From Linanthus parryae (Eukaryota > Streptophyta > Magnoliopsida > Ericales > Polemoniaceae), in the NCBI GenBank assembly GCA_023055425.1, contig JALGPY010000070.1, positions 482,197 through 546,196 on the forward strand: a stretch of DNA of 64,000 nucleotides, in the 5' to 3' direction. Numbering within the stretch: position 1 is the first letter of the stretch; each line of letters begins with the position of its first letter. Under the pieces are notes generated by a model. That model did not search any database. It was not told where the DNA came from and was given only the letters and a program-made list of their open reading frames with translations. This document shows, piece after piece, positions 21,301 through 31,380 of the stretch. A program made the position numbers and the translations under genes.

Positions 21301-22677
21301 GGAACCTCGCAGACACCAGCAAAAGAACTCGCGGTAGCCCTCATGAAAATGCGGTCCCTCTTCAAAGAGAAGCTCTTCTGAGAAGACAATACCTTTAGAG
21401 GGGTACAACTTTGGAAACCATCGCACGTTCTCAATGCGCGTGGCATAGGGCCTAGCAGTAAACTCCTTCCGTTTGTCGCATATCAAACTCCAAACGCACT
21501 TGGTGTTGCTCGCTCCGAACCATCTCGCAGCCCTTCCGCTGTTGCGCGCTTCCGTCTCGCCTGGGGGACACCACTTGTCAAGTTTGAGAACAGTTGGAGC
21601 ATAAGACGGCCATCGCTCGAAAACCCACATTGTCAAAAAGGAAATATTGACAAAAGTCAGTACATCGAGGCGGCCACGTGACTCTTTCATGGCTAGAACC
21701 AGCTGATCAAGCCTATAGTACAGCGTGCCTAAGACCAAGGGTCCGAGTGCGACTCTCTGGCCAAGTGCGAGCCTCACAGCAAGTGGCAACACATGGTAGA
21801 AGACCCCATCATGTGGGTGACCATCAATCAAGTACCTCGACAACCAAGCGCAGAGGAAGGCGCAAAGGGTCAAGTGATAGCCTTTACCCTCTACATAATT
21901 CTCGGCATCTGGGTTCTCACTCAGGAGCTTCTTAGTGATGCTGCTGTTCGCATAGTCTCGGAAGAAGTACTGCAACCATTTGTTCCAGGTGTTCCTCGCA
22001 GACGTATCAACCAACTGCCAGCTCGGAAGAGGCTTTGTGGTGGTCCACCGGGTGGAGATTTTCTTTACCTCTGCTAGGCATTCCTCCATCTGTGTGTATA
22101 AAGCAATCTCCGCAGATGTCCTCAAAGGACTCAAAGGGTCCACTTCGCCCATGGGGGAAAGCTCGTACAGCATTTGCACGTCCTCGAGTATGGGGGCAGC
22201 CTCGAACTCAGCAAAATGGAACGTGTGAGTCGCAGGCGAGTAACGGGACAGAAGGTCTAGAAGCATGGACTGATCCAGCTTCACGGCAGCACCCTTCATA
22301 GCACGGATAGCAAAGTATACGCCGGCTTCATCAAGAGTCGCGGCGCGATGGTCCAACACGTGGTCAATCCACTCATCCATATAGTCCAATTTCTGGACGA
22401 ACGCCTGGGTAGAAATCGCAGTATATGGGAAGTGCCCGTTCTCGATTCCCAATCGAACTACATCCTCGGAACCGATCAACTCGAGCAAGGCTGAGTTAAC
22501 TGGGCGAGTCAGTGTAAATCGCTCGACCGGGACAGGATCAGGCATCCTCTTCGCCTTAACTCTCGCATGGAAGAAATCTTTGCCGCCTAAATAGGGGGCT
22601 TTTCGCCACAAAGCCTGCGGAAGGTCGGGTATCTCTTCATCTTCCTTGACGGGCCTGGTTCCTCTTGTCTTGGCCAT
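18387..22677 (-). CDS. antisense five-exon plant-mobile-domain gene captured in the Tat element
   Basis: Exons on the minus strand are 22677-20800, 20724-20247, 20170-19514, 19432-18944 and 18862-18387. They total 3,978 nt and 1,325 aa. All four introns (75, 76, 81, 81 nt) are GT-AG with pyrimidine-rich 3' ends. Intron 1 is phase 0 and introns 2-4 are phase 1, and the frame is kept at every junction. The start MAKTRG follows a CAG acceptor-like site (22681-22680), so a 5' UTR intron is possible. Residues about 60-480 resemble the plant mobile domain (PMD/aminotransferase-like family: LLSRYSPATHTFHF, AFLCAWLSRYLIDG, GTLYYRLDQLV). After it come basic, NLS-like patches (PRVKRPRQKG; KDKGKGRMPSKVRK), acidic runs, a Glu/Arg coiled coil (about 805-840) and a C-terminal coiled coil (about 1265-1315). 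PMD proteins act in nuclear silencing or transcription; the function here is unknown. There is no internal stop, unlike the element's pol. Confidence 0.82.
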
Positions 22678-23366
22678 TCCTGCGGAAGAGCAAGAAAAAG
22701 GGGGGAGAAATACCACACTTCAGTTTGAATTTTGAAATTCAAGATCTATGCAAAGGAAGACGAACAGTCTCTGGTATCAATTTCAGAAATCAGGGATTTG
22801 CAAGATCTCATATTGTTGAAGGATTAAAGCAAAAGTGGGTTCAAAGATCAAAGCCTCTTCACAAATTTCATGGGTTTACAGATTCAACGCGGTTCAAGGC
22901 AAACACTGGTATCTTAAATCAAAATTAAACGAGGCCAACCTTGTTTTCTTGAAGCCTGCTTGGACATGCACAATTGAAGAACACGATTTGCAGTTCTGAA
23001 CTGGTGATTGATTATCTGAATCTGCTCTCGAAGATCTCCGGGTACCATTCACTTTAAGAGAAAGAAGTGATGCTTTGCAATAATGGGGGATACAAGGTAT
23101 TTATCCAAAACAATGAAGGGTTGCGTCCTTTCGGTAGTCGAATCGCAACCGTCACCGTCGAATCGCGCAATCACAGGACAAGCTGACGTCACGCCTAAAA
23201 CCCTAAAGGTCAGACGGCACGACTCTAGGGGTTTTAGGTCATAATGACACGCACGGGGGCTGAACTTACCCGTATTTGAATTGGTGCGTGGCAGCAACGC
23301 GTATGTTGGTTTCCGCGCATGGAAGTCTATACAGCTATGAGTCTTCACGCGCAGAAAGGGGGCTAA
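22678..23366 (-). promoter_or_regulatory. putative promoter and 5' UTR region of the antisense PMD gene
   Basis: Lies between the PMD start codon and the 3' LTR. On the minus strand a TATA-like GATAAATAC occurs at about 23096-23105, roughly 420 bases upstream of the ATG. A long pyrimidine tract ending in CAG sits directly before the ATG (22681-22716), as at a 3' splice site. No transcript evidence is available, so this is inferred from position only. Confidence 0.35.
23353..23366 (+). other. polypurine tract of the Tat element
   Basis: AGAAAGGGGGCTAA directly precedes the 3' LTR start at 23367. This is the expected site for plus-strand priming. Confidence 0.7.
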
Positions 23367-23993
23367 TGTAGATAGTGCTTTCTGAGCTGACAGATCTTGG
23401 CCACGTGGCAACCATCCAGCACACCATAACGTGCTCCACACACACTGGATCACCAGCCGAGCTGATCCATGTGGGGGCTGCGAGACAGAGCCCTCGCACA
23501 CCACTGCACGGGACTTGTAGGGACTTTGTGGTTTGGTGGCTAGAGTAAGCCCTGTCGCGTGCGAGCCAAGCCCGCACGCGACCTTTAGTAACTGTTTTGA
23601 GAGATTTATGGCACGAGCTCCATAAACCCGGTCAATCCGGTCAAACCCGGTCAACCTCGTAACGGTTCCGGTATTCGCGCACCACGTGCTGTAACGGTCC
23701 CTATATACTCGGACGAACGTGCCGTTATGGTTAAGCTAATTAAGCCGCCATCAATGGGCGCATTAACCACACTACAACGGCCATGTTCTCTGCTATATAT
23801 AGGACGTTACCCTTTCCATACAAAGAAGAACACACTGGCCATACGCGGAAGCTCTGCCAAACCTCTGTCTCTCTCTCAGACATTGCTACTGCCTTACTCT
23901 CTCCCTACACACAACCCCACTCTTCCTGTGCGATCCCTGATCCACTACATACGGTGTACACGGAGGTCTCCCCGCCGGAATCTCTTGTGCACA
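23367..23993 (+). repeat. Tat 3' LTR (627 bp)
   Basis: Direct copy of 8773-9399, followed by the second CCTGC target duplication (23994-23998). The chromovirus integrase frame resumes straight after it. Confidence 0.95.
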
Positions 23994-23998
23994 CCTGC

Positions 23999-25026
23999 CA
24001 ACATCAAGGAATGGACTCAATCAGATATGGGTCGTGGTGGATAGATTGACCAAGACAGCAAGGTTCATTCCAATGAAGGACACATGGACCATGGAGCAAA
24101 GAGCTGATGCGTATGTCAAGAATATAGTGAGGTATCATGGGGTTCCAAGCTCGATAATCTCTGACAGGGACCCTAATTTTCTCTCACATTTCTGGAAGGC
24201 TCTTCAAGAAGCGCTGGGAACCCAACTGAGATTCAGTACAGCATTCCACCCGGCCACGGATGGACAAACAAAAAGGACCATTCAAACATTAGAGGACATG
24301 CTAAGGGCTTGTGTAATGGATTTCCAAGGATCATGGGTTGACAAGTTGCCACTGATAGAGTTCTCTTACAACAACAGCTACCACGCCAGCATTGGCATGG
24401 CACCCCACGAAGCATTGTATGGGAGAAAGTGCCGAACGCCTCTATGTTGGAGTGACATCAGCGAGACAGTGATGTTAGGCCCATAAATGATTGAGGAAAT
24501 GACAGATCAAGTACGACTCATCCAGCAAAGAATGAAGGCAGCACAAGACAGACAGAAGTCCTATGCAGACCAGAAAAGGAGACCATTGGAGTTCAAAGTG
24601 GGTGAAAAGGCGTTCCTTAAAGTTTCGCCTACAAAGGGAATAACAAGATTCAATCAGAAAGGGAAGCTGAGCCCAAAGTTCATCGGGCCATACGACATCC
24701 TTGAGAGAATTGGAGAAGTTGCATACCGTCTAGACCTACCTTCTAATTTGGGACGTGTACACAATGTCTTTCACGTATCACAGCTAAAGAAGTATGTACC
24801 TGATTCATCCCACGTGCTCGATCCTGAACCAATCGAGTTAGACCCGTCTCTAACATACGAAGAGCATCCTGTGAAGATCCTAGATACTAAGACGAGAGAT
24901 ACGCGTACAAAGAGCGTTAAGTTGGTAAAAGTTTTATGGACGAACCATCAAACGGAAGAAGCTACATGGGAGGCGGAGGATGATATGAGGAAAAAGTATC
25001 CACACCTCTTTATAGAAGTAAACTGA
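23999..25026 (+). pseudogene. chromovirus Pol part 2: integrase core and chromodomain
   Basis: Continues the integrase interrupted at 8772. It has VVVDRLTKTARFIP, the second catalytic Asp in ISDRDPNF, and then DGQTKRTIQ. In this family the last motif normally carries the catalytic Glu (DGQ-S/T-ER), so the third acid of the DDE triad is replaced by Lys. A TAA at 24484-24486 falls where the family has Glu before M-I-E/Q-E-M. Downstream are the GPY/F segment (KFIGPYDILERIGEVAYRLDLP) and a chromodomain-like C-terminus (PVKILDTKTRD ... WTNHQTEEATWE), ending at 25026. The enzyme is inactive on three counts: insertion, nonsense codon and lost catalytic residue. Confidence 0.9.
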
Positions 25027-25239
25027 GTTCCGGGGACGTCACTCCTCTAAGGGGGGGAGAGGAATGTAACCCTTTAGTTTTCGTGATCTCAATCCTTGTA
25101 CTTCCCCCACGCCACATGTATCGAACGAAATATCAATAAAGTTATCATATTATGTGTGTTGGCTGTTACGATATATATAAAATCTTATAGTAGCATTTCG
25201 TGATTAGTTAGTTTAAGCTTCGAGGACGAAGCTCTGTTT

Positions 25240-25252
25240 AAGGGGGGAAGGA
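25240..25252 (+). other. polypurine tract of the chromovirus
   Basis: AAGGGGGGAAGGA directly precedes the 3' LTR. The ~210 bases between the pol stop and here are untranslated and hold a second purine run (about 25050-25063). Confidence 0.8.
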
Positions 25253-25433
25253 TGTAATACTCCGTTTTTATAAGGGGTAATAAGTGACTTTTCGTATAGT
25301 TTATATGTTAATTATATAGCGAAAGGGGAAGTAGTTGTCATTCCATATAGTATTTGCTAGTCAAGTTTGGGGGTAGAAATTGTAGTTTGAAGAAGCTATA
25401 AATCCTAGTGAGCAATTTGAAATAAGGTAATTA

Positions 25434-25499
<66 letters not shown>

Positions 25500-27305
25500 G
25501 AGAAGGAACAGACCCCTATACGGGGTGAGACTCCCAAAGCCCTCTTCTCTTCTTCCCCTTCTTCATATACAGCTCCTCCTCCTCCTTCTGCTCACCCCCA
25601 TCACCCGACACCACCCCCAACGCCAGCACCATCCCCGACACCACCATCCCACCCTCCATCTCTCCCTCTCTGCCTCCTTCTCCCTGGTCGAACAGAAAAG
25701 AGAGAGAACCAGCAGCAGCAGCAGTGGCCTTCGGCCACTGCAACAACCGCCGCCGGAAAACCCGACGGGAAAATCTACGCCGCCATCACCACCTCCATCT
25801 CCACAGCCTCCATCACGACCTCGCTCTCCCTCTATCTCTCTCCCTCTCCCTGTTTTGCCCAACGAAAAGCAGAGGAAGCAGCAGCAGCGGAAAAGCCGCT
25901 GCCTCCCCCGTCGGCGACGGAACCACCATCACCACCTCCTCCACCATCTACTCTTTGTCTCTCCCCTCAGTCTCCCTCCTCTCCTCTCTTCCTCGCGACC
26001 AAGAGAGGATCTCAGCAGCAGAAACAACAACTTCGTCGAGTCACCGCCGCAAATCGCCGGACCTCCATTTTTGCCGGCGAAGCTCCGGGCCCGGCAAAAT
26101 TAGCAACACCCAGCCCTTAGGATTTCTTCCCATCGCCTCTGGGAGGTACGAGGAGACACGCAGCACGCTCGAACCTAGCCCAGGTCGCCGGAATCATCAC
26201 AAGCAAACATCACCGCCGACCCATTCGACGGCAAGCTCGAATTGGTCCGTTTCTCGACCGTTTTCAGAAATTTTCGGCTTGGGTGACGAATTTGTAGACG
26301 AGGGATACGTCTACCCGTAAGAGCTTACGCGCTATTTGTCGTGTTATTGAGGTAAGTAGACATGTCAAGCCTAGCGTGCCCTAGCTTCTTTCGTGTCGAA
26401 ATATGATTTTATATCTGTCTCAAAATGTGTTTTTATGACTTACATGCTTTACATGAGATTGCTTACGTTTTGAGATCAATGTTTTGAGAATGTCACACAA
26501 GAATAATAATAATTCGTTAATAACGTAAAGCGAAAAGAGTTGTGCGGGGATCAATATATTATAGATAGATTGTCGTGTTGACTTCGGTCACTCGACCAAG
26601 TATTATTTTAACCCGGTCGCAACCTGCCGGGTGTCTCCATGTACTTACCTCTCTGGCCGCAAGAAGTCTTAGGGGGGTGCCGGCACTTATGGTCATGGTA
26701 GCTAGTGAAAGGATAGATCTTCCCCGTATCAACAAATTATTAATATGAAGCTCTTTGAGAAGGAGATATTTATGAAAGAAAAGAAGAGATAGATTGGGAA
26801 TAATATTCCCCGTTTGAGACACAAGAGAAGGATTGATATACAAGATAAGAAGAAAGAGAATTTCATACGTGTTTCAGTATTCGTACTTTATTCTTCAAGG
26901 ATTTATTCAGTGATTGTTCATTCCCATTTATGATTGTTTTTGAAAGAATATACCTCATAATCTGTTTACAAGCTTGGGTGTTTACTTACTCAGCATTTCA
27001 TTGCTGACTTTAGAAAAACTGCGGTTCCTGTTTTATTCCCACCGCAGGTCTAGACGAAGACGGTTTGGCTTAGATGGGGAAAACGCGGTCTCACCTAGTA
27101 ATTATCAGCACTTCTAGTAATTCGGACTCTTAGACGGTTTGCATCTTTTGTGTAATAATATTTTAAGACAATGTTTGAGACAGTTGGATTATGTAATGTA
27201 TAATTATGACAGCGTTTGTTCTTGATTTCCGCCACTTCATTTTGAGTAGCACCCTCCCAGGCTCTCCGGTCCGGAACGGAAAGTTTGGGAACGAGGGGTG
27301 TTACA
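25253..27305 (+). repeat. chromovirus 3' LTR (2,053 bp)
   Basis: Near-identical copy of 2534-4611. It ends GGTGTTACA and is followed by AATAT, the second target duplication, after which the copia LTR resumes. Confidence 0.95.
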
Positions 27306-27310
27306 AATAT

Positions 27311-28514
27311 AGTATGCCAACTTTTTGTAAAACTTGCTAAGATAATAAGATCTTGTGAAAGCTAGTGAAGTTCAAGGCCTTGAAAACAAGTTCAAGCCTT
27401 TGGAATGAAATACAGTTTGGAATAGACCAGTCAAGTCTTTTTTTCAAGGCCTTGGAAAGAGTTTCAAATCCTTGAAAAACAGGCAAGTTTGAATGCTGTA
27501 AAACTGAGTAAGTAAAGAAACTGTAAATGCAAGAGACAAGTGATTTATAGAGTTCAGTCCACTTTGACCTAATCTCTACCTCAGGGATCTGATCCCTGCA
27601 GGATTTTCAACACAATTCGCATTACTCAAAAGCTAAGTCTTAGATCTCAAGCACAGAGAGATACCTTACTCTGTTACAGCTTGTGGTTCTCCCTAACCTA
27701 TCTAGTACCTGCTCTAGCTAACTGATTAACTAAGAATTCTCTATTGTTCACTTTGAACAATCCTCGAGAATAAAGATAGAAATATTACAGAAATGATCTA
27801 CCAATAAAGCACAATACAGAAGAACACTAGAGTGTAGAAACTGCAGTGAAGTATGCAGTTAACTTCTGTGAAATGGATTGTGAGATTGATGAACTTCTTT
27901 GATTCTTGTCAATCCAGACTTGTCTTTCTCTTTTTTCCCATTGAGTGTTGTGGTGTTTCTTCAGAAATGAGCTATATTTAAACTTCAAAGAGCTCTGCAA
28001 ATCTTCCCAGATTTTCAGCAACAAATCTCCTATTTTGTAGGCAACAGACTTTGACTCTTTGACAATCTTCTCCAACGGTTAAGTGATCACAATCTCTAGA
28101 GATAATGTTGTGATCTTGCATTTAAATGGATTGAGAAGCTGTCATACCAATCATATCAAGCACATAATCATCTTCTCAATTATTTCCTTTCCTGCACAAG
28201 TCAGATTAGGAAATAATCCCTGCAAACTAGGAAATAAAATTCCCTGCAAAATCATAGTCAAACAGATTACATTTTATGTTCAAACATGTTAGAATAATTT
28301 GTCTTTCATCATCAAATAACAGTAAATCAATCATATGAAGGAGAGATCTGAAATCAACTAAGAAGAGTTTACAGAAAACTCCCCATGAGAATGTTCATGT
28401 AGGTTAAACAGTTTCAAGGCCTTGAAAAATAGCTATAGCCTATGATAACTGATTCAAGGCTTTGAAAGCTGATTCAAGGCCTTGAAGTAGTTAAGCTATT
28501 TCAATCCTTGCACA
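27311..28514 (-). repeat. copia LTR, main part (continuation of 2482-2533)
   Basis: After the AATAT duplication the sequence continues AGTATGCCAACTTTT, matching the order in the sister LTR at 63719-64000. It ends TTGCACA at 28514. Variants of the palindrome TTCAAGGCCTTGAA occur repeatedly (about 27370, 27450, 28410, 28450, 28475). The open frame at 27827-28075 is not credible within an LTR. Confidence 0.7.
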
Positions 28515-28522
28515 ACCTGATC

Positions 28523-29685
28523 TTACACACTAGACTGTATAACCCACTGGCCCACCATCTGGATCAAGTTACCCAGCTTCGCCTGATTGTTCCTCGTGTG
28601 ATCAAACTGGCGTCTTCTCTCAATTCTGTTCCTGGCCATTTCCTCTTCCAAGTGGTCATAGGCCACCTGGTTGTCAAACCGCGACATATTCATCTTCCTA
28701 CCCTTGCCCTTGGTTTTAGCCGACTCATCAAACCGAGACCACTTTCTATCGGTAAACCTTTTCAGGTCTATATCTCTCCCAAGCGGTATCTCGGCAGTCT
28801 TGGGAAAATGAGTCAGCAAGCAAGTGTGGGCGAGCCCTAACTTGTTATTCTTCGAGACCCTCTCCAAGCAATTGGCCCAAATCAGCCTAGGGATGTCTAC
28901 CCGAGCCCCGGTCCACACACACAATGCTAAGACAAATAGCCGGAAGGTGTAATGGGGGTTCTGCGTGATTCCCAGAACCCAATTCTCTAACAACTCACAA
29001 CACCACCTAGCCTCGGGCCGGAAGTAGTTCTTGTGAGCTTTTCACTGAGGCCCATCACCTTTCCTATCCCACGGTTCCACTCCCTTAGCAAAACAGAAAG
29101 CGTTCACCCTATACCATATACCCTCACTCCTCACAGTGGCACTGTATGCACAAGCGTCTTGCAGTTGCGGAAATCCAAGGACCAAGCGGATAGTCTCTGG
29201 CGTGAAGACTTTCCACGTGCCTCTACAATAGACGAGACGAGGGTCTTGGCTTTCGCCATCTTTAGCATATCTCAAATTGAGACAATACTCTCGGGCGATG
29301 TGTGAAAGCGACTTCCCTACCAACTTAAACCAATTGGTCAACTTTTCACGCTCAAAAATATCTTTGATGGCTTGAGGCATGTCAGGATGCAATGGAAATT
29401 CCCTCTCAGGTTGCACTTGCTTTTTCAAATAGGTGTCCTTAATAGAGTCAATGTGGGCCTCATACGTCACAAAATGGTAGCTAACAAATACTACGGGGCC
29501 CAAACTACGCTCTTTAAGATTCACCTTAGACGTCCTCCTACCCGCAATGCCCGAGTTATTAGGGAGAGGGTTAGCCAAAATAGGGTATTGGGGCGAAGGT
29601 GGAATTTCCAAATGAGGATCACTTGAGTCGGATGCCTCTTGAGACGACCCGTCACCCGTTTTACGTTTCTTTCCACCACCCGCCA
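28523..29685 (-). pseudogene. Athila ORF1/plant transposon protein-like ORF with one nonsense codon
   Basis: The ATG at 29685 (MAGGGKKRKTG) opens a Ser/Pro-rich N-terminus. The domain that follows contains VVYCRGTWKVFTPETIRLVLG-like sequence (the read is LVYCRGTWKVFTPE TIRLVLGF). This is the pattern of the putative plant transposon protein/ATHILA ORF-1 families. A single TGA at 29042-29044 interrupts it, and the same frame continues to 28523 with ENWVLGITQNPHYTF and a basic C-terminal region. Function of this family is unknown. Its place relative to pol (env-like position or a neighbouring element's gag side) is unclear. Confidence 0.55.
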
Positions 29686-31312
29686 TTTCAATGCTCAAAG
29701 TACGAGTAAAACAAGCAACTAAGCAAGTGCGTTGTGACAAGAAGTGTATACAAAAAGTAAACACGTATCAACACGTAATCCTAGGAATCTATTCAATCTC
29801 CCCCAAGCACACTACTAAGCGCAACAAAATAAAATCGGGCTTTTACTCAATGTGCCTAAGACGCGAAAATTGAATTGCTAGTCAAGAAAGTATATGAGGC
29901 ACCCGTAGTTCCCTTTTTACGAGTGTCGTTTCCGCGAAATTATCGACAAGAAGGGGCTGGAATTTCAACCGTCGAAAAATTTGCTGAAAAGATGAAAAAA
30001 GTTGCTTTCCTTACTCTCCTTGTCGTCCCCGTCGTTTGTATCTTCTTCTCCGTAAGCTGAATCACCCTCTAAGTTGGTCAATTTTCAAATCTATGCTGAA
30101 GAACCCTAGTTCTTCACCCAGTGATTTCACTCTCGTGCTTCAACTTCAATTCAAACCCTCCACCAATCCTTGAACACCCTTTAATCGCGAGCAAAACCCC
30201 AATGCTTGTGAAGGATTCGACCAAAAATTGAGTTGGGAGAGAGGGAGAGATGGTTCGGCTATGGAGGAAGAGGTGAAGCTCTGTTCGTGTGTATGGGGGA
30301 GGAAGAGAACCAGATGAATTTTTGTCTTCAAAAATTCCGTGAAAAGTCATTATTACCCCTACTAGTTATCCCCTTCCTCTCTTCTCGGAGCTGAATAAAA
30401 CTGTCAATTTGCCATATGTCTTTGTACGAAGAGAATTCTCTTCGTACAAAGTGTCTTCGTACGAAGATAATTCTCTTCGTACAAAGACTCTTCGTGCGAA
30501 GAGAATTCATTTTCGTACGAAGGTCTTCCCAGACAAGTACTGCAAGCTGTTCTGTGAAGACAATTTTCAGACCAAATTTTTTTCTAAGTATAAAATCTTC
30601 GTACGAAGACAATTCTCTTCGTACGAAGAAAAGTCTGGGCCACCCAAAAACATCATTTTTGGTCACTTTTTCGCTGCTTCGATCGTGCTCTTGATTTCCG
30701 AAGGATCTCCTCGTCCTCGAGAATCCTTTTTTATAAGTCCACGGAATATTTTATTCCTCAATTTTACGCATTCCAAGACACGTTTTGCATTTCCGGATGT
30801 TTTTGGCCTCGTTTTACTCTCTTGAGCATCATTTTTGGCGTAACTTTCTCATCCGAACTCCGATATGCGCCGTGCACCTGTCTACAGAAAGCTCTCAACC
30901 ACCCCCACACAATGGCAGTCTTCAATTCCGTTTTCAGTCTCGTTTTCAAAATTTCACCTCGTAATTCGTGCCATTGTGCTAGCTTTATCTGTCCTTCAAT
31001 GTAATCTTCGCGTATATGAAGACGCGGAGTCCGGGAATGTGATCTTCCCCAGGTGCGTGTGTTGATTGTGTGTAGGAATGGCTTCAATCTTCAATTTCTT
31101 CATTCCGGATCCCGATACGCATTTTTGGGATGATATTTCTCAATTTTCTATCTGATCTTCACGCACGCATCAAGAAGGGGGATCCGAAATAGGCCTTTCA
31201 CCTAGAAATCCTGCACACACTCATTGGAAATATTAAATCCAGTCTCTCGCACCTCTCAAACAAATCGAACAGAGTAAAATAAACAAAACAGTATTGAAAC
31301 CTACACTACAGC
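29686..31312 (-). other. non-coding part of the Athila-like remnant
   Basis: No supported gene. It includes the palindrome cluster at 30420-30634 and a G-rich run on the minus strand at about 29800-29815 that could be a polypurine tract. Several medium-length open frames across 30328-31087 overlap the palindromes on both strands and have no recognisable domain. Confidence 0.45.
30420..30634. repeat. cluster of CTTCGTACGAAG palindromes
   Basis: Positions 30420-30451 form a perfect 32-bp palindrome (CTTTGTACGAAGAGAA plus its reverse complement). Further CTTCGTACGAAGA-type palindromes follow to about 30522 and again at 30594-30634. A related motif with CCCACGAAG occurs in the LTRs of the element at 54475-60827. 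Confidence 0.85.
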
Positions 31313-31380
31313 AATAAATAGGTTGGGTGGCCTCCCAACAAGCGCTTGTAATTTAAGGTCGACGGCCCGACCCAGTTACC

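Larger units (their letters stand above)
8773..23993 (+). mobile_element. Tat-lineage Ty3/gypsy retrotransposon carrying an antisense PMD gene
   Basis: The element has identical-length LTRs (8773-9399 and 23367-23993, 627 bp each, about four differences by eye). It uses a tRNA-Trp primer site and encodes gag-PR, RT, a degenerate RNase H, a second (archaeal-type) RNase H, and integrase. After integrase it has an unusually long 7.6-kb region with a tandem array and an antisense multi-exon gene. The target duplication is CCTGC (8768-8772 and 23994-23998). Dual RNase H and a long 3' spacer with tandem repeats and antisense ORFs are known for the Tat lineage (Ogre, Grande, Retand, RIRE2). The finer clade is not resolved. 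Confidence 0.93.
2534..27305 (+). mobile_element. Ty3/gypsy chromovirus (Tekay/Del-like), split by a nested Tat element
   Basis: The element has a 5' LTR (2534-4611), a PBS (4614-4625), gag, PR-RT-RNase H-IN with a C-terminal chromodomain, a polypurine tract (25240-25252) and a 3' LTR (25253-27305). It is flanked by the target duplication AATAT (2529-2533 and 27306-27310). The two LTRs differ at only about ten single bases by eye plus microsatellite length, so the insertion is recent. It is nevertheless defective: frameshifts in gag, nonsense codons at 7791 and 24484, altered catalytic residues, and a 15.2-kb insertion in integrase at 8773. The chromodomain and LTR start TGTAATAC fit the Tekay/Del group, but the clade name is inferred. 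Confidence 0.93.

Noticed and set aside
18912..22301. Plus-strand frames of 80-180 codons opposite the PMD gene
   Set aside because: They are shadows of the minus-strand gene. The minus strand alone has domain sequence, splice sites and one consistent frame.
30328..31087. Overlapping frames on both strands across the palindrome cluster
   Set aside because: They arise because palindromes are open on both strands. Translations are repetitive and match nothing.
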